Assembly (NCBI GenBank): GCA_958296445.1
Contig: OY282565.1
Coordinates: forward strand, 3,459,570-3,523,569
Length of the DNA: 64,000 bases
Origin: an uncultured Dehalococcoidia bacterium
GTDB taxonomy: Bacteria; Chloroflexota; Dehalococcoidia; Lucifugimonadales; UBA3495
Reading direction: 5' to 3'
Below the pieces are notes generated by a model, which saw nothing but the letters and a program-made list of their open reading frames with translations, was not told the DNA's origin and did no database searches. The position numbers and the translations under genes were made by a program. Shown here piece after piece: positions 42,662-50,725 of this stretch (positions within the stretch are counted from its first letter, which is position 1; each line of letters opens with the position of its first letter).

Positions 42662-43828
42662 TTACAGGCTGCGGACGAATGCGTCCAGCCGCTCGATGGC
42701 TTTGCGGATGTTTTCTTGGGAGTTGGCGTAGGAGAGGCGGACGTAGCCTTCGCCGTATTGCCCGAAGGCGGAACCGGAAAGCAGGGCTATGCCGGCTTCC
42801 TGCATTGCCCGCTCCTCGAATTCGCGGCTGGAAAGCCCGGTGTCGGCGACGCTGGGAAAGGCGTAGAAAGCGCCCTCCGGCTCCGGGCAGCGGATGCCGG
42901 GGATGCTGCGTAGGCCGTCGGTAATCAGACGGCGGCGGGCGGCGAATTCCGCGGTCATTGCCTCTACTTGGTCGCGGGGGCCTTCCAGGGCGGCGATGCC
43001 GGCCTTCTGGGTGAAAGTGGCGGCGCAGGACACGCTGTTGACCGCCAGCTTGACCACGTGCGGCACCAGCTCCGGCGGCATTATGCCGTAGCCCAGCCGC
43101 CAGCCGGTCATAGCGTAGCTCTTGGAGAACCCGTCAAGGATGATGGTGCGTTCCTCCATTCCGGGAATGGATGCGATGCTGAAATGCTCGCCGGTATACA
43201 GGATGTCCTTGTATATCTCATCAGCCATCACGTAGAGATTGGGATGCTCCAGCACTAGGCCGGCGATGGTGCGCAATTCGCTTTCGGACAAGGCCGAACC
43301 GCAGGGATTTTCCGGCGAGTTGAGGATGATGAGCCGGGTATCGCCGGTTATCTGCGATGCCAGCGCGTCTAGGTCGGGGTGGTAGCCCGTGGACTCCAGA
43401 AGCTGCATTGGAACGGGGGTGCAGCCGGTGAAGCGAATCATTGATTCGTATATGGGGAAACCGGGGTTGGGGTAGATGACTTCCACGCCCGGCTCGCCTA
43501 GGGCCAGCAGCAGGTAGAACATTATGGGCTTGGCCCCGGGCGTGACCACTACGTTGTCCGGTTCGGTGTCGGTGCCGCGCACCTCGCGGCTGTTGCGGGC
43601 GATGGCCTGCCGCAGTTCCGGCAGCCCGGCGGTGGGGCCGTAGTGGGTGAACCCTTCGCTGATGGCGGTCATTCCGGCGTCAATGATATGGCGGGGCGTG
43701 TCGAAATCGGGTTCGCCGATTTCTAGGTGGATAATCTCCCTGCCTTGGGCCTCAAGCGCTCGGGCTTTTGCCAGAACCTCGAAGGCGCTCTCGGTGCCTA
43801 GGTCAAACATTCGTGCGGCGACGGTCAT
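42662..43828 (-). CDS. Class I PLP-dependent aminotransferase (aspartate aminotransferase-like)
   Basis: 388 residues. ATG 43828 after TTTGGAGGAACAA. IHLEIGEPDFDTPRHI, HYGPTAGLPELRQAIA, VVTPGAKPIMFYLLLAL, ILNSPENPCGSALSE (Asn for substrate carboxylate), MADEIYKDILY, IILDGFSKSYAMTGWRLGY (Lys of the internal aldimine in SKSYAMTG) and the C-terminal RLSYANSQENI with Arg. Transfers amino groups between amino acids and 2-oxo acids; likely aspartate or an aromatic/branched donor. Located beside the cupin and PaREP1 genes. Confidence 0.85.
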   Translation of the reverse strand: MTVAARMFDLGTESAFEVLAKARALEAQGREIIHLEIGEPDFDTPRHIIDAGMTAISEGFTHYGPTAGLPELRQAIARNSREVRGTDTEPDNVVVTPGAKPIMFYLLLALGEPGVEVIYPNPGFPIYESMIRFTGCTPVPMQLLESTGYHPDLDALASQITGDTRLIILNSPENPCGSALSESELRTIAGLVLEHPNLYVMADEIYKDILYTGEHFSIASIPGMEERTIILDGFSKSYAMTGWRLGYGIMPPELVPHVVKLAVNSVSCAATFTQKAGIAALEGPRDQVEAMTAEFAARRRLITDGLRSIPGIRCPEPEGAFYAFPSVADTGLSSREFEERAMQEAGIALLSGSAFGQYGEGYVRLSYANSQENIRKAIERLDAFVRSL

Positions 43829-43864
43829 TTGTTCCTCCAAAGAATATGGCTGGCGGATAAGTTG

Positions 43865-44281
43865 TTATATTTCGGAGTCCGGCGGCTGGGCCGGGAACTG
43901 GGCTTGAGCCAGGGCCAGTATTTCGTCGGCGTAAGCGAGGGCGGCGCCGGCGTCGGATTGGGAATAGCGTTCTGACGGCATTTGGGGAGTATCCGCCCCA
44001 TCCACATATCTTGCGCCGGTATACATTTGGCCGACGATGTAGGATTGGGCAGTAAAATTTCCAAATCCAGAATCGTAACGGGCGCATTCGGATAACAACT
44101 GCCCTATGGAGTGAATTGGCGGGAAGTTTCCTTGCCGAAGCAGCAACACGGCCTTTAGCGCAATCTCTACAGCCTGGTTGGAACTGAAACAAGCGCGGGC
44201 CCACTCACCGCGAGCAAGGTCTCCCCGGGCTTGCAGCAAGCACTCTTCCGCGCTTTTCAGCCACATTCGCGCCAAGTTCAT
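43865..44281 (-). CDS. PaREP1/HEPN-like helical protein
   Basis: 138 residues. MWLKSAEECLLQARGDLARGEWARACFSSNQAVEIALKAVLLLRQGNFPPIHSIGQLLSECARYDSGF is the HEPN layout: N-terminal helix pair, NQAVEIALKAVLL helix, then H. AQSYIVGQMYTGARYVDG, then LAYADEILALAQ. It is the closest to the classic HEPN nucleotidyltransferase partner in this window, yet no MNT gene is adjacent. Nine bases from the next PaREP1 gene: a tandem pair. Confidence 0.7.
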   Translation of the reverse strand: MNLARMWLKSAEECLLQARGDLARGEWARACFSSNQAVEIALKAVLLLRQGNFPPIHSIGQLLSECARYDSGFGNFTAQSYIVGQMYTGARYVDGADTPQMPSERYSQSDAGAALAYADEILALAQAQFPAQPPDSEI

Positions 44282-44290
44282 TCGACTGTC

Positions 44291-44752
44291 TCACCGATTG
44301 TCTGCCGCAATGCGGCGGCGGGTAAACGCCACAATTTCAGCGGCGTATCGCATAGCCTCTTGGGCATCGTCCTCATTAAACCACTGATGAGGCATAGCGC
44401 CGTAGGGCAGGGCGTCGGGGTATCGGGTGGTGTTGTAGTAGCGGTCAAGGTATTTCCCGCGCCTGACAATCTGAGAAAATTCCGGCTCCAACTCAGCGCA
44501 CATCTGGGCCATCTTGCCGACTGATTCCACTTGGTTCCGCCCCTTGCCTGCGCAAATCAGGTAGCTTTCGAGGGCTTGGCTCGCTACTGTGAGACTCCAA
44601 AAACACGCCCTTGACCAATCCTCGGTTTTCAGGAGATTGTGAATCGTCTCCAGGGATTCCTCCACTCCGCCAATCAAGCGTTCCGCTAATTCGCGTTTGG
44701 ATATTTGGATTAACTCTCCATCCTTGTTTTCCGTCATGAGTTTCTGTTGCAT
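44291..44752 (-). CDS. PaREP1/HEPN-like helical protein
   Basis: 153 residues. LAERLIGGVEESLETIHNLLKTEDWSRACFWSLTVASQALESYLICAGKGRNQVESVGKMAQMCAEL, then RGKYLDRYYNTTRYPDALPYGAMPHQWFNEDDAQEAMRYAAEIVAFTRRR. Same family as the 43865 product and arranged head to tail with it. It is about 58 bases after argG on the same strand. ATG 44752 or 44737 are both possible. Confidence 0.65.
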   Translation of the reverse strand: MQQKLMTENKDGELIQISKRELAERLIGGVEESLETIHNLLKTEDWSRACFWSLTVASQALESYLICAGKGRNQVESVGKMAQMCAELEPEFSQIVRRGKYLDRYYNTTRYPDALPYGAMPHQWFNEDDAQEAMRYAAEIVAFTRRRIAADNR

Positions 44753-44810
44753 ATTGACTCGCCCCGGAAACGATTTTGATTTGACCGCGCGGGCGTGGTT
44801 CAGCTTGCCG

Positions 44811-46004
44811 CTAATCCCGCCCCTGCGCCTGGTTCTGGGTGCGGACGGGCAGGCCGTAGATGCTGATGAACCCGGCGGCGGCGGCGTGGTCGAACTGATC
44901 CTGGCGGTCGTAGGTGGCGAGGCCGTAGCTGTAGAGGGCGCGGGGCGCCTGGCGGCCTACCACGGTGCAGGAACCCTTGTGCAGCCGCAGCCGCACTTCG
45001 CCGGTGACGTGGCGCTGGGTGCTTTGCACGTAGGCGTCGAGGTCGGCGCGGTGGGCGGTGAACCACAGGCCGTTGTAAATCACGTCGGAGTATTCTTGGG
45101 CGATGCGGGCTTTGGTTCGCGCCTGCTCTTTGCTGAGGGTCATAGTTTCTAGTGCCTTGTGGGCCGCGTGGAGGATGGCCGCCGCCGGGCATTCGTAGAT
45201 TTCCCGCGACTTGATGCCTACCAGACGGTTCTCCACGTGGTCAACCCGGCCCACGCCATGCTCGCCGCCGACGGCGTTGAGGTGGCGAATCAGGTCAACG
45301 CCGCCCATCGCTTCGCCGTCTATGGCGATGGGCAGTCCGCGCTCGAAACTAATTTCCAGATAGGCCGGCTCGTCGGGGGCGTCGGCGGCGGGCTTGGTCC
45401 ACAGGTAGGCGTCTTCGGGGGGCTCCAGCCACGGGTCTTCCAGTTCGCCGGCCTCCACGCTGCGGCCCCACAGGTTTTCGTCGGTGGAGAAGCGGCTGGC
45501 CCGGGTGTTGATGGGCAGCCCGCGGGCCAGGCCGTACTCGATTTCGTCGTCGCGGCTCATTCCCCAGTCGCGGATGGGGGCGATGACCTTCAGGCCGGGG
45601 TCGAGGGCCGCGACGCCCACTTCGATACGCACTTGGTCGTTGCCCTTGCCGGTGCAGCCGTGGGCCACGGCATAGGCCCCATGCTCCCGCGCCGCCTCAG
45701 CCAGATAGCGGGCGATGAGCGGACGGCCCAGCGCGGTAGCCAGCGGGTACTCCTCCTCGTACACCGTTCCCGCCTGTAGGCTGGGAAACAGGAACTCGTC
45801 CACCAGCGTTTGGCGTCCGTCCACGATGACGGCCTCGACGGCGCCGATGGACAGCGCCCGCTGCCGGGCGGTGTCCAAGTCAACCATACCTAGGTCAATG
45901 GTCAGGGTGATGATGTCGGCGCCGTACTTTTCCTTGAGCCACGGCACCGCCACCGTAGTATCCAGCCCGCCGCTGTAGGCGAGGACGATTCTGTCGTTAG
46001 GCAT
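44811..46004 (-). CDS. argG: Argininosuccinate synthase
   Basis: 397 residues. ATP pyrophosphatase loop VLAYSGGLDTTVAVPWL (residues 7-23), AHGCTGKGNDQVRIEVG (near 113-129), then VENRLVGIKSREIYECPAA. It joins citrulline and aspartate to argininosuccinate, the penultimate step to arginine. No argH is seen. Usual length. Its neighbours are TA genes rather than other arg genes, with argD, argB and argJ following after 1-5 kb. Confidence 0.92.
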   Translation of the reverse strand: MPNDRIVLAYSGGLDTTVAVPWLKEKYGADIITLTIDLGMVDLDTARQRALSIGAVEAVIVDGRQTLVDEFLFPSLQAGTVYEEEYPLATALGRPLIARYLAEAAREHGAYAVAHGCTGKGNDQVRIEVGVAALDPGLKVIAPIRDWGMSRDDEIEYGLARGLPINTRASRFSTDENLWGRSVEAGELEDPWLEPPEDAYLWTKPAADAPDEPAYLEISFERGLPIAIDGEAMGGVDLIRHLNAVGGEHGVGRVDHVENRLVGIKSREIYECPAAAILHAAHKALETMTLSKEQARTKARIAQEYSDVIYNGLWFTAHRADLDAYVQSTQRHVTGEVRLRLHKGSCTVVGRQAPRALYSYGLATYDRQDQFDHAAAAGFISIYGLPVRTQNQAQGRD

Positions 46005-46034
46005 ATTGGCGTTGACGCTCCCGGTTGAGTGTTG

Positions 46035-46259
46035 CTATAGGGCATCCAAAAACTGTTGCCGTGTAACCCCGGCATCCCTGATGATGGTTCGGACTATGCC
46101 GCGTCCCAAGTCCCTGGAACCGTGGAAAGGGACGCGCACGGTGCGCCCATTGCTATGCTTCAGAGTGATATGGCTTCCCGTTTGCCAAGCGATTTCAAAG
46201 CCCAAGCGTTGCAGTGCCGAAATAACATCCATCGCCCGCAGCGTCGGCATCCGGCCCAT
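46035..46259 (-). CDS. HicA-like toxin
   Basis: 74 residues. MPTLRAMDVISALQRLGFEIAWQTGSHITLKHSNGRTVRVPFHGSRDLGRGIVRTIIRDAGVTRQQFLDAL is a complete double-stranded RNA-binding HicA mRNA interferase with the catalytic GSHITL His. The hicB gene lies 6 bases upstream on the same strand, so the order is B then A. Confidence 0.85.
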   Translation of the reverse strand: MGRMPTLRAMDVISALQRLGFEIAWQTGSHITLKHSNGRTVRVPFHGSRDLGRGIVRTIIRDAGVTRQQFLDAL

Positions 46260-46265
46260 AAACGG

Positions 46266-46481
46266 CTACACCACAATCCGCTGAACGCCAACAAACTCAG
46301 GTATTGCGTCAGCGTCGCGGTCTTCGTTTTCAAGACAGAGACAAATGACCTCTCTCATATTGCCTATAAGTTCCTCGATGGTTTCGCCTTGACTGTAGCA
46401 AGCCGTTAGTTGTGTCACTTCACCTACGAAGTACCCATCTTCGTCTTGTTCTACGACGACGTAAAATTCCCGTTTTCCCAT
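46266..46481 (-). CDS. HicB-like antitoxin
   Basis: 71 residues. FYVVVEQDEDGYFVGEVTQLTACYSQGETIEELIGNMREVICLCLEN is the HicB partial RNase H fold. No C-terminal DNA-binding extension, hence a short HicB. Pairs with the hicA gene at 46035. Confidence 0.8.
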   Translation of the reverse strand: MGKREFYVVVEQDEDGYFVGEVTQLTACYSQGETIEELIGNMREVICLCLENEDRDADAIPEFVGVQRIVV

Positions 46482-46492
46482 TGCGCCTTTCC

Positions 46493-46687
46493 TTAGACTT
46501 CTACTTTGTAGACTTCGATGAATTTGGCGTTGCGGAATTCCCTTGCGCCGTGGTCAGGCACGCTGGCGAACCGGCCATCCGGGTGTCTAAGCCGGATGTG
46601 GCTGCCTCTTTGCCTAGCGACTTGAAAGCCCAGACGCTCGAAAGCGCGGACAATCTCACGGGCGCGGAGGGCCGGAATCCGGCTCAT
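46493..46687 (-). CDS. Chimeric HicA-like protein with a HicB-like C-terminus
   Basis: 64 residues. Residues 1-46 match HicA (RIPALRAREIVRAFERLGFQVARQRGSHIRLRHPDGRFASVPDHG). Then, instead of the usual KGTLRSILRQAG end, it reads AREFRNAKFIEVYKVEV, which is the end of the HicB at 46914 (NARFIGVYKVEV). The last 35 DNA bases match the end of that hicB in order. A deletion between a hicA and a downstream hicB explains it. The toxin fold has lost its C-terminal helices, so activity is doubtful. Overlaps hicB 46684 by ATGA. Confidence 0.75.
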   Translation of the reverse strand: MSRIPALRAREIVRAFERLGFQVARQRGSHIRLRHPDGRFASVPDHGAREFRNAKFIEVYKVEV

Positions 46688-46902
46688 GCCTTTTGGACAG
46701 TTACTTGCTGAATGCCAAAGAAGCAGGGATTTTCCGCTGCTTCCCCATCTTCTAGGCACAGCAGGATAACTTCCTCTATGTTGCACATCAATTCATCAAG
46801 GCTCAGTCCGTAACTTAAACATCCCTTGAGTTCCGGTACGATGCCGATATATCCGCCCTCGCTGTCTTCCTTAACAAGCACATAGAAACCGCGATTTTTC
46901 AT
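46684..46902 (-). CDS. HicB-like antitoxin
   Basis: 72 residues. FYVLVKEDSEGGYIGIVPELKGCLSYGLSLDELMCNIEEVILLCLEDGEAAENPCFFGIQQVTV is the standard short HicB. Its stop overlaps the start of the chimeric hicA (ATGA), so the two were a hicB-hicA pair before the deletion. Confidence 0.8.
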   Translation of the reverse strand: MKNRGFYVLVKEDSEGGYIGIVPELKGCLSYGLSLDELMCNIEEVILLCLEDGEAAENPCFFGIQQVTVQKA

Positions 46903-46913
46903 TGACTTTTTAC

Positions 46914-47123
46914 TTAGACCTCTACTTTGTAGACTCCGATGAATCGGGCGTTGTTTTCAAGGTCGTCATCTTCTAGGCAAGACTCTATGGCCTTGCGCAT
47001 ATTCGCCATCAACTCGTCTAGGGTTTTGCCTTTGCCGTAGCAATCTCTTAGCTGAGGGGCTTCTCCGGCGAAAGACCCGTCTTTGCCTTTCGATATTACT
47101 ACGTAGAATTCGCGGTTAGTCAT
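46914..47123 (-). CDS. Orphan HicB-like antitoxin
   Basis: 69 residues. FYVVISKGKDGSFAGEAPQLRDCYGKGKTLDELMANMRKAIESCLEDDDLENNARFIGVYKVEV, a short HicB with no hicA directly after it. It is first in a leftward array (this gene, hicB, chimera, hicB, hicA). Its 3' end is the donor-like sequence for the chimera. Confidence 0.8.
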   Translation of the reverse strand: MTNREFYVVISKGKDGSFAGEAPQLRDCYGKGKTLDELMANMRKAIESCLEDDDLENNARFIGVYKVEV

Positions 47124-47216
47124 TTTGCCAGTGTCCTCCGGGATAAGAGAGGTATGCGCCGCTGATGTTGGTTGGGGCGCACGGCGGCGGCACGTCGTGC
47201 GTCCCGGCAGTTGCGG

Positions 47217-48407
47217 TTAAATCTTTGCCAGGGCTGTGCTTAGCCGCTCGGCCGCTTCGTCCACTTCCTCGCGCGTCACCGTTAGCGGGGGCATAAAGCG
47301 GACGGTGTTGGGGCGGGGGCCGTTGAGTAGCAGGCCGGCTTCGTTGGCGTTTGCCAGCACTTGAGGCGATATGGTGTCCTCGAAGTCCATAGCCGCCAGC
47401 AGGCCCTTGCCGCGCACTTCGGACACGAAGGAGAAGCGGTCTTTGACTTCGTTGAGGCGGCCCAGCAGGTAGGGTTCCATTTCCTTGACTTGGCCGGGGA
47501 TGTCGTTTTCGATGAGATGCTTGGTGCCGGCGTAGCCCGCGGCGGTGGTGAGGGCGTTGCCGCCGAAGGTGGAGCCGTGGTCGCCCGGCACTAGGGCCTG
47601 GGCGTGGGTCTTGGACAGGAAGGCACCGATAGGCACGCCGTAGCCCAGCCCCTTGGCGAGGGTCATAACGTCCGGCTCCACGCCGTACTCCTGATAGCCG
47701 AACAGACTGCCCAGGCGGCCCATTCCGGTCTGCACTTCGTCCAGAATCAGCAGGATGCCCTGGCTGTCGCACCACTGCCGCAGCCGTTGCAGGTAGTCGT
47801 CGGCGGGTATGATGACGCCGGCCTCGCCCTGCACCGGCTCCACCATCACGGCGGCGGTGCGCTCGCTGGTGGCGTTGATGACGCCCTCGACGTCGTTGTA
47901 GTCCACGTGGACGAAGCCGGGCAGCAGGGGGGCGAAGTTTTCCTGATAGTGGGGCTGCCCGGTGGCGGCGACGGTGGCCTGGGTGCGCCCGTGGAAGGAG
48001 TTAAAGGCGGTGATGATTTCGTATGCGCCGTCGCGGTGCAGCTTGCCGTAGCGCCGGGCCAGCTTCATCGCGCCCTCGACCGCTTCGGCGCCGCTGTTGC
48101 CGAAAAACACTAGGTCGAGGCAGCTATTTTCGATGAGCAGCTCGGCAAGCTGCAACTGCGGCACGGTGTAGAACTGGTTGGAGGTCTGAATCAGCGTGCC
48201 GGCCTGCTCGGCGACGGCCTGGGTGATGACCGGGTGGCTGTGTCCCAACTGGTTCACCGCCCAGCCGGCGACGAAATCTAGGTACTGCTTGCCGTCGGCG
48301 TCCCAAACCTCGGTTCCTTGGCCGCGGACGATGACCACCGGCTGGCGGCGCACCGTCTGGGCGTAATACTTCTTCTCAACGTCAATCCAGTCGCTGCTGA
48401 TGCTCAT
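47217..48407 (-). CDS. argD: Acetylornithine aminotransferase
   Basis: 396 residues; ATG 48407 after AGAGGA. Class III PLP enzyme: FVAGWAVNQLGHSHPVIT near 43-60, NSGAEAVEGAMKLAR, FHGRTQATVAATGQ, LILDEVQTGMGRLG, TLAKGLGYGVPIGAF with the Lys of the internal aldimine, STFGGNALT. Makes N-acetylornithine in arginine synthesis, or acts as succinyl-diaminopimelate transaminase as a side role. Upstream is the 300-base gap before the methyltransferase. Confidence 0.9.
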   Translation of the reverse strand: MSISSDWIDVEKKYYAQTVRRQPVVIVRGQGTEVWDADGKQYLDFVAGWAVNQLGHSHPVITQAVAEQAGTLIQTSNQFYTVPQLQLAELLIENSCLDLVFFGNSGAEAVEGAMKLARRYGKLHRDGAYEIITAFNSFHGRTQATVAATGQPHYQENFAPLLPGFVHVDYNDVEGVINATSERTAAVMVEPVQGEAGVIIPADDYLQRLRQWCDSQGILLILDEVQTGMGRLGSLFGYQEYGVEPDVMTLAKGLGYGVPIGAFLSKTHAQALVPGDHGSTFGGNALTTAAGYAGTKHLIENDIPGQVKEMEPYLLGRLNEVKDRFSFVSEVRGKGLLAAMDFEDTISPQVLANANEAGLLLNGPRPNTVRFMPPLTVTREEVDEAAERLSTALAKI

Positions 48408-48707
48408 AACGAGTCCTCTTCTCCCCAATTGCCTTCAGGCTGCCGCTAGATTATCGCACACCCGGCGACAGATTTCAGCGGTTGGGCCGGGGGCGCTGCC
48501 TTGCCTTAAGGATTCGGGCAACACCGGCGGACAGCCGGGCCGCCAACTCTGTCGGGGGTGGAGTGTATCGGATAGATGGCTGGAATGTCTTGGCGGAATC
48601 CCCCGGAGTGGGAAAGTGACGCCCCGCCCGTTGCATCCTGCGCCCGGTAGTGCTAGGTTAATGCTGGCAACCTCGACTATGGGCAGTTTGTCATAACATA
48701 TTATGTT
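48408..48707. other. Gene-free interval between argD and the methyltransferase
   Basis: 300 bases between divergent genes. No gene recognised. Right end carries the palindrome at 48687-48715. No clear promoter could be assigned for argD by eye. Confidence 0.5.
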
Positions 48708-48715
48708 ATGACAAA
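48687..48715. promoter_or_regulatory. Perfect 29-bp palindrome over the methyltransferase start region
   Basis: Arms of 14 bases, TTTGTCATAACATA and TATGTTATGACAAA, around a single T at 48701. It covers the first in-frame ATG (48708). This is typical of an operator for a dimeric regulator, or a methylation/recognition target. The TTATGTTATG core resembles the TATTATGTTA block of the dispersed element. Confidence 0.6.
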
Positions 48716-49694
48716 TCCGATTCAATTCTTGCGAAAGAACTTGATTAGGGTTTTGCTGATGATTATAGAGATGGAGCAGCAGCAAAGTATGTTTTTGACG
48801 CCAGAGGCAATAACCCGGGAATGGGTGCAGCCCATAGATTGCCGCTTGGGGATGGCTGGCGTTGCGGAAGACAGCATCAGTTTGGTGCTTACCGACCCGC
48901 CGTATTTTTTGGACGGAATGAGTAACCAGTGGGATCACGCCAAGCTGCGAGCAAAAGTGAAACCGGGAGTTGTCGGGGGACTTCCGGTAGGAATGAAATT
49001 CGACCGGCGGCAAGGCCGGGAACTGTATGATTTCCTGCTGCCCATAGCGACGGAATGGCTGCGGATATTAAAGCCGGGAGGATTCGCCCTAGTATTCTCT
49101 CAGGCGCGTCTGGCCCATCATACCGCTATGGCCCTGGATGACGCCGGGTTTGAAATCCGCGATATGATGGCCTGGCGGTACGAGGGGCAGGCCAAAGCGT
49201 TTACTCACGCTCATTTTGTCCGCCGCTGGGATATATCTGAATCCGAAAAAAAGAAAATAATATCTGAGTTGCAAGGCCGCAAAACGCCGCAGCTCAAGCC
49301 TCAAATCGAACCCATCATTATGGCCCAAGCACCTAGAGAAGGCACTTTCATAGACAACTGGCTGAAACACCGCACCGGAATGATTGATACGGACAACCCG
49401 CTGATAATGCCGGGCGAGTTCCCCGGTCAAGTCATTCCCGTTCCAAAGCCGCGGGAAAAGCACGGCCACATGGCGGTCAAGCCGGTGGACTTGCTACGCC
49501 ACCTAATCAGAATTTTCAGCGCCACCGGAGAAGAGACCATTGTGCTGGACCCGTTCACCGGCACCGGCTCAACCGGCGTAGCGGCCATTATGGAAAAACG
49601 GGGATTTATGGGGTTTGAGATAAACGAAGCGATGGCCGACATCGCCAATAAAAGAATTGCAAACTCCATCGGCAACTCTGACGTTTCCAGCTAG
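48708..49694 (+). CDS. DNA (adenine-N6 or cytosine-N4) methyltransferase, orphan
   Basis: 328 residues. Motif IV TDPPYFLDG precedes motif I DPFTGTGSTGVAAIMEKRGFMGFEINE, the order of the beta class; KPVDLLRHLIRIFS links them. DPPY favours adenine-N6. A 250-residue middle part between IV and I carries the target-recognition region (WLRILKPGGFALVFSQARLAHHTAMALDDAGF and below). No restriction gene is nearby. ATG 48708 lies inside the palindrome; ATG 48771 (MEQQQSMFL) is a possible start. It may act in regulation or anti-restriction. Confidence 0.8.
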   Translation: MTNPIQFLRKNLIRVLLMIIEMEQQQSMFLTPEAITREWVQPIDCRLGMAGVAEDSISLVLTDPPYFLDGMSNQWDHAKLRAKVKPGVVGGLPVGMKFDRRQGRELYDFLLPIATEWLRILKPGGFALVFSQARLAHHTAMALDDAGFEIRDMMAWRYEGQAKAFTHAHFVRRWDISESEKKKIISELQGRKTPQLKPQIEPIIMAQAPREGTFIDNWLKHRTGMIDTDNPLIMPGEFPGQVIPVPKPREKHGHMAVKPVDLLRHLIRIFSATGEETIVLDPFTGTGSTGVAAIMEKRGFMGFEINEAMADIANKRIANSIGNSDVSS

Positions 49695-49815
49695 GAGTAA
49701 TTGTGGTTGCGAAAGACGACCCTACCAGAAATTTCTTAACGACAAGCCGGGACTGCCGCCTATATCCGGCATGAACGGCGGCTAGATTCATTGGGCCTGG
49801 GTCACTGCCGCCCCG

Positions 49816-50595
49816 CTAAGGCCGCGGGCGGCCGGCGGTTATGGTGGTGCCGGCGGAGCGGCCTTGTAGACAGTCCAGCAGGGCGTTGGGGTGGCGGCCG
49901 TCTATGATGTCGGCCACCGGCGAGCCTTCCAGCGCCCGCAGGCAGGCTTGGAGCTTGGGAATCATTCCGCCGCCCACTACACCGGAGTTGAGCAGCGTGT
50001 TGGCCCGCCGCTGGTCTAGGCGCGAAATCACCCGGCCCCCGCCGTCCATCACGCCGGTGACGTCGGTCAGGAACACCAGCCGCTCGGCCTGTAGCTCGCG
50101 GGCCAGTTCCCCGGCTACGGTGTCGCCGTTGATGTTCAGCGGTTTACCCGCGTTCTCCGAACCGTCGAAGCGGTGAACGCCCAGCGGCGCAATCATCGGG
50201 ATGTAGCCGCAATTCAGCAGGGCGCGGATGGGGGCGGCGTCCACCGACAGAATTTCGCCCACGTAGCCCAGCTCCGGGTTGGCGATGGCGCAGGTCAGCA
50301 TACAGCCGTCAATGCCGCTGAGCCCGATGCACTTGCCGCCCAACTGCTCCAGCAGCGATACCAGTTCCTTGTTTATCAGGCCGCCCAGCACCGCTACGAC
50401 GATTTCTAGGCTTTCGGCGTCGGTGACCCGCAGGCCGCCCACGAACTGCGGCGGAATCCCTTGCCGCTGCATCCAGCGGGATATGACGTTGCCGCCGCCG
50501 TGAACCACCACCACCTCGGTTCCCTCGCGCTGCAAGGCCACCAGATCCGGCAGCGTGGTATCCTGACTTCCTAGGGTGCTGCCCCCGATTTTCAC
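49816..50595 (-). CDS. argB: Acetylglutamate kinase
   Basis: 259 residues from GTG 50595. MKIGGSTLGSQD, VVVHGGGNVISRWMQRQ, VGGLRVTDAESLEIVVAVLGGLINKELVSLLEQLGGKCIGLSGID, PLNINGDTVAGELA, LVFLTDVTGVMDGGG, GGMIPKLQACLRALEG: all classic argB. Phosphorylates N-acetylglutamate. The ribosome site AGGAG lies 19 bases before GTG but 7 before an in-frame CTG (50607), which would give LPIVVKIGGS, the usual family N-terminus; so translation may begin at CTG. argJ is 130 bases upstream on the same strand. Confidence 0.9.
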   Translation of the reverse strand: MKIGGSTLGSQDTTLPDLVALQREGTEVVVVHGGGNVISRWMQRQGIPPQFVGGLRVTDAESLEIVVAVLGGLINKELVSLLEQLGGKCIGLSGIDGCMLTCAIANPELGYVGEILSVDAAPIRALLNCGYIPMIAPLGVHRFDGSENAGKPLNINGDTVAGELARELQAERLVFLTDVTGVMDGGGRVISRLDQRRANTLLNSGVVGGGMIPKLQACLRALEGSPVADIIDGRHPNALLDCLQGRSAGTTITAGRPRP

Positions 50596-50725
50596 TACAA
50601 TGGGCAGGGTAATTCTCCTGTTGACGGAATTTAACCGCAGAGTTTACAGAATCCACGGGGATTTTTCGCTAATCCCTTTTATTCTCGGTGGTTTCTGTGA
50701 AATCCGCGGTTAATAAACCCGGCGG

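Noticed and set aside
48435-49013. Minus-strand frame of 192 codons opposite the methyltransferase start
   Set aside because: Antisense to DPPY-coding sequence and the palindrome; no domain.
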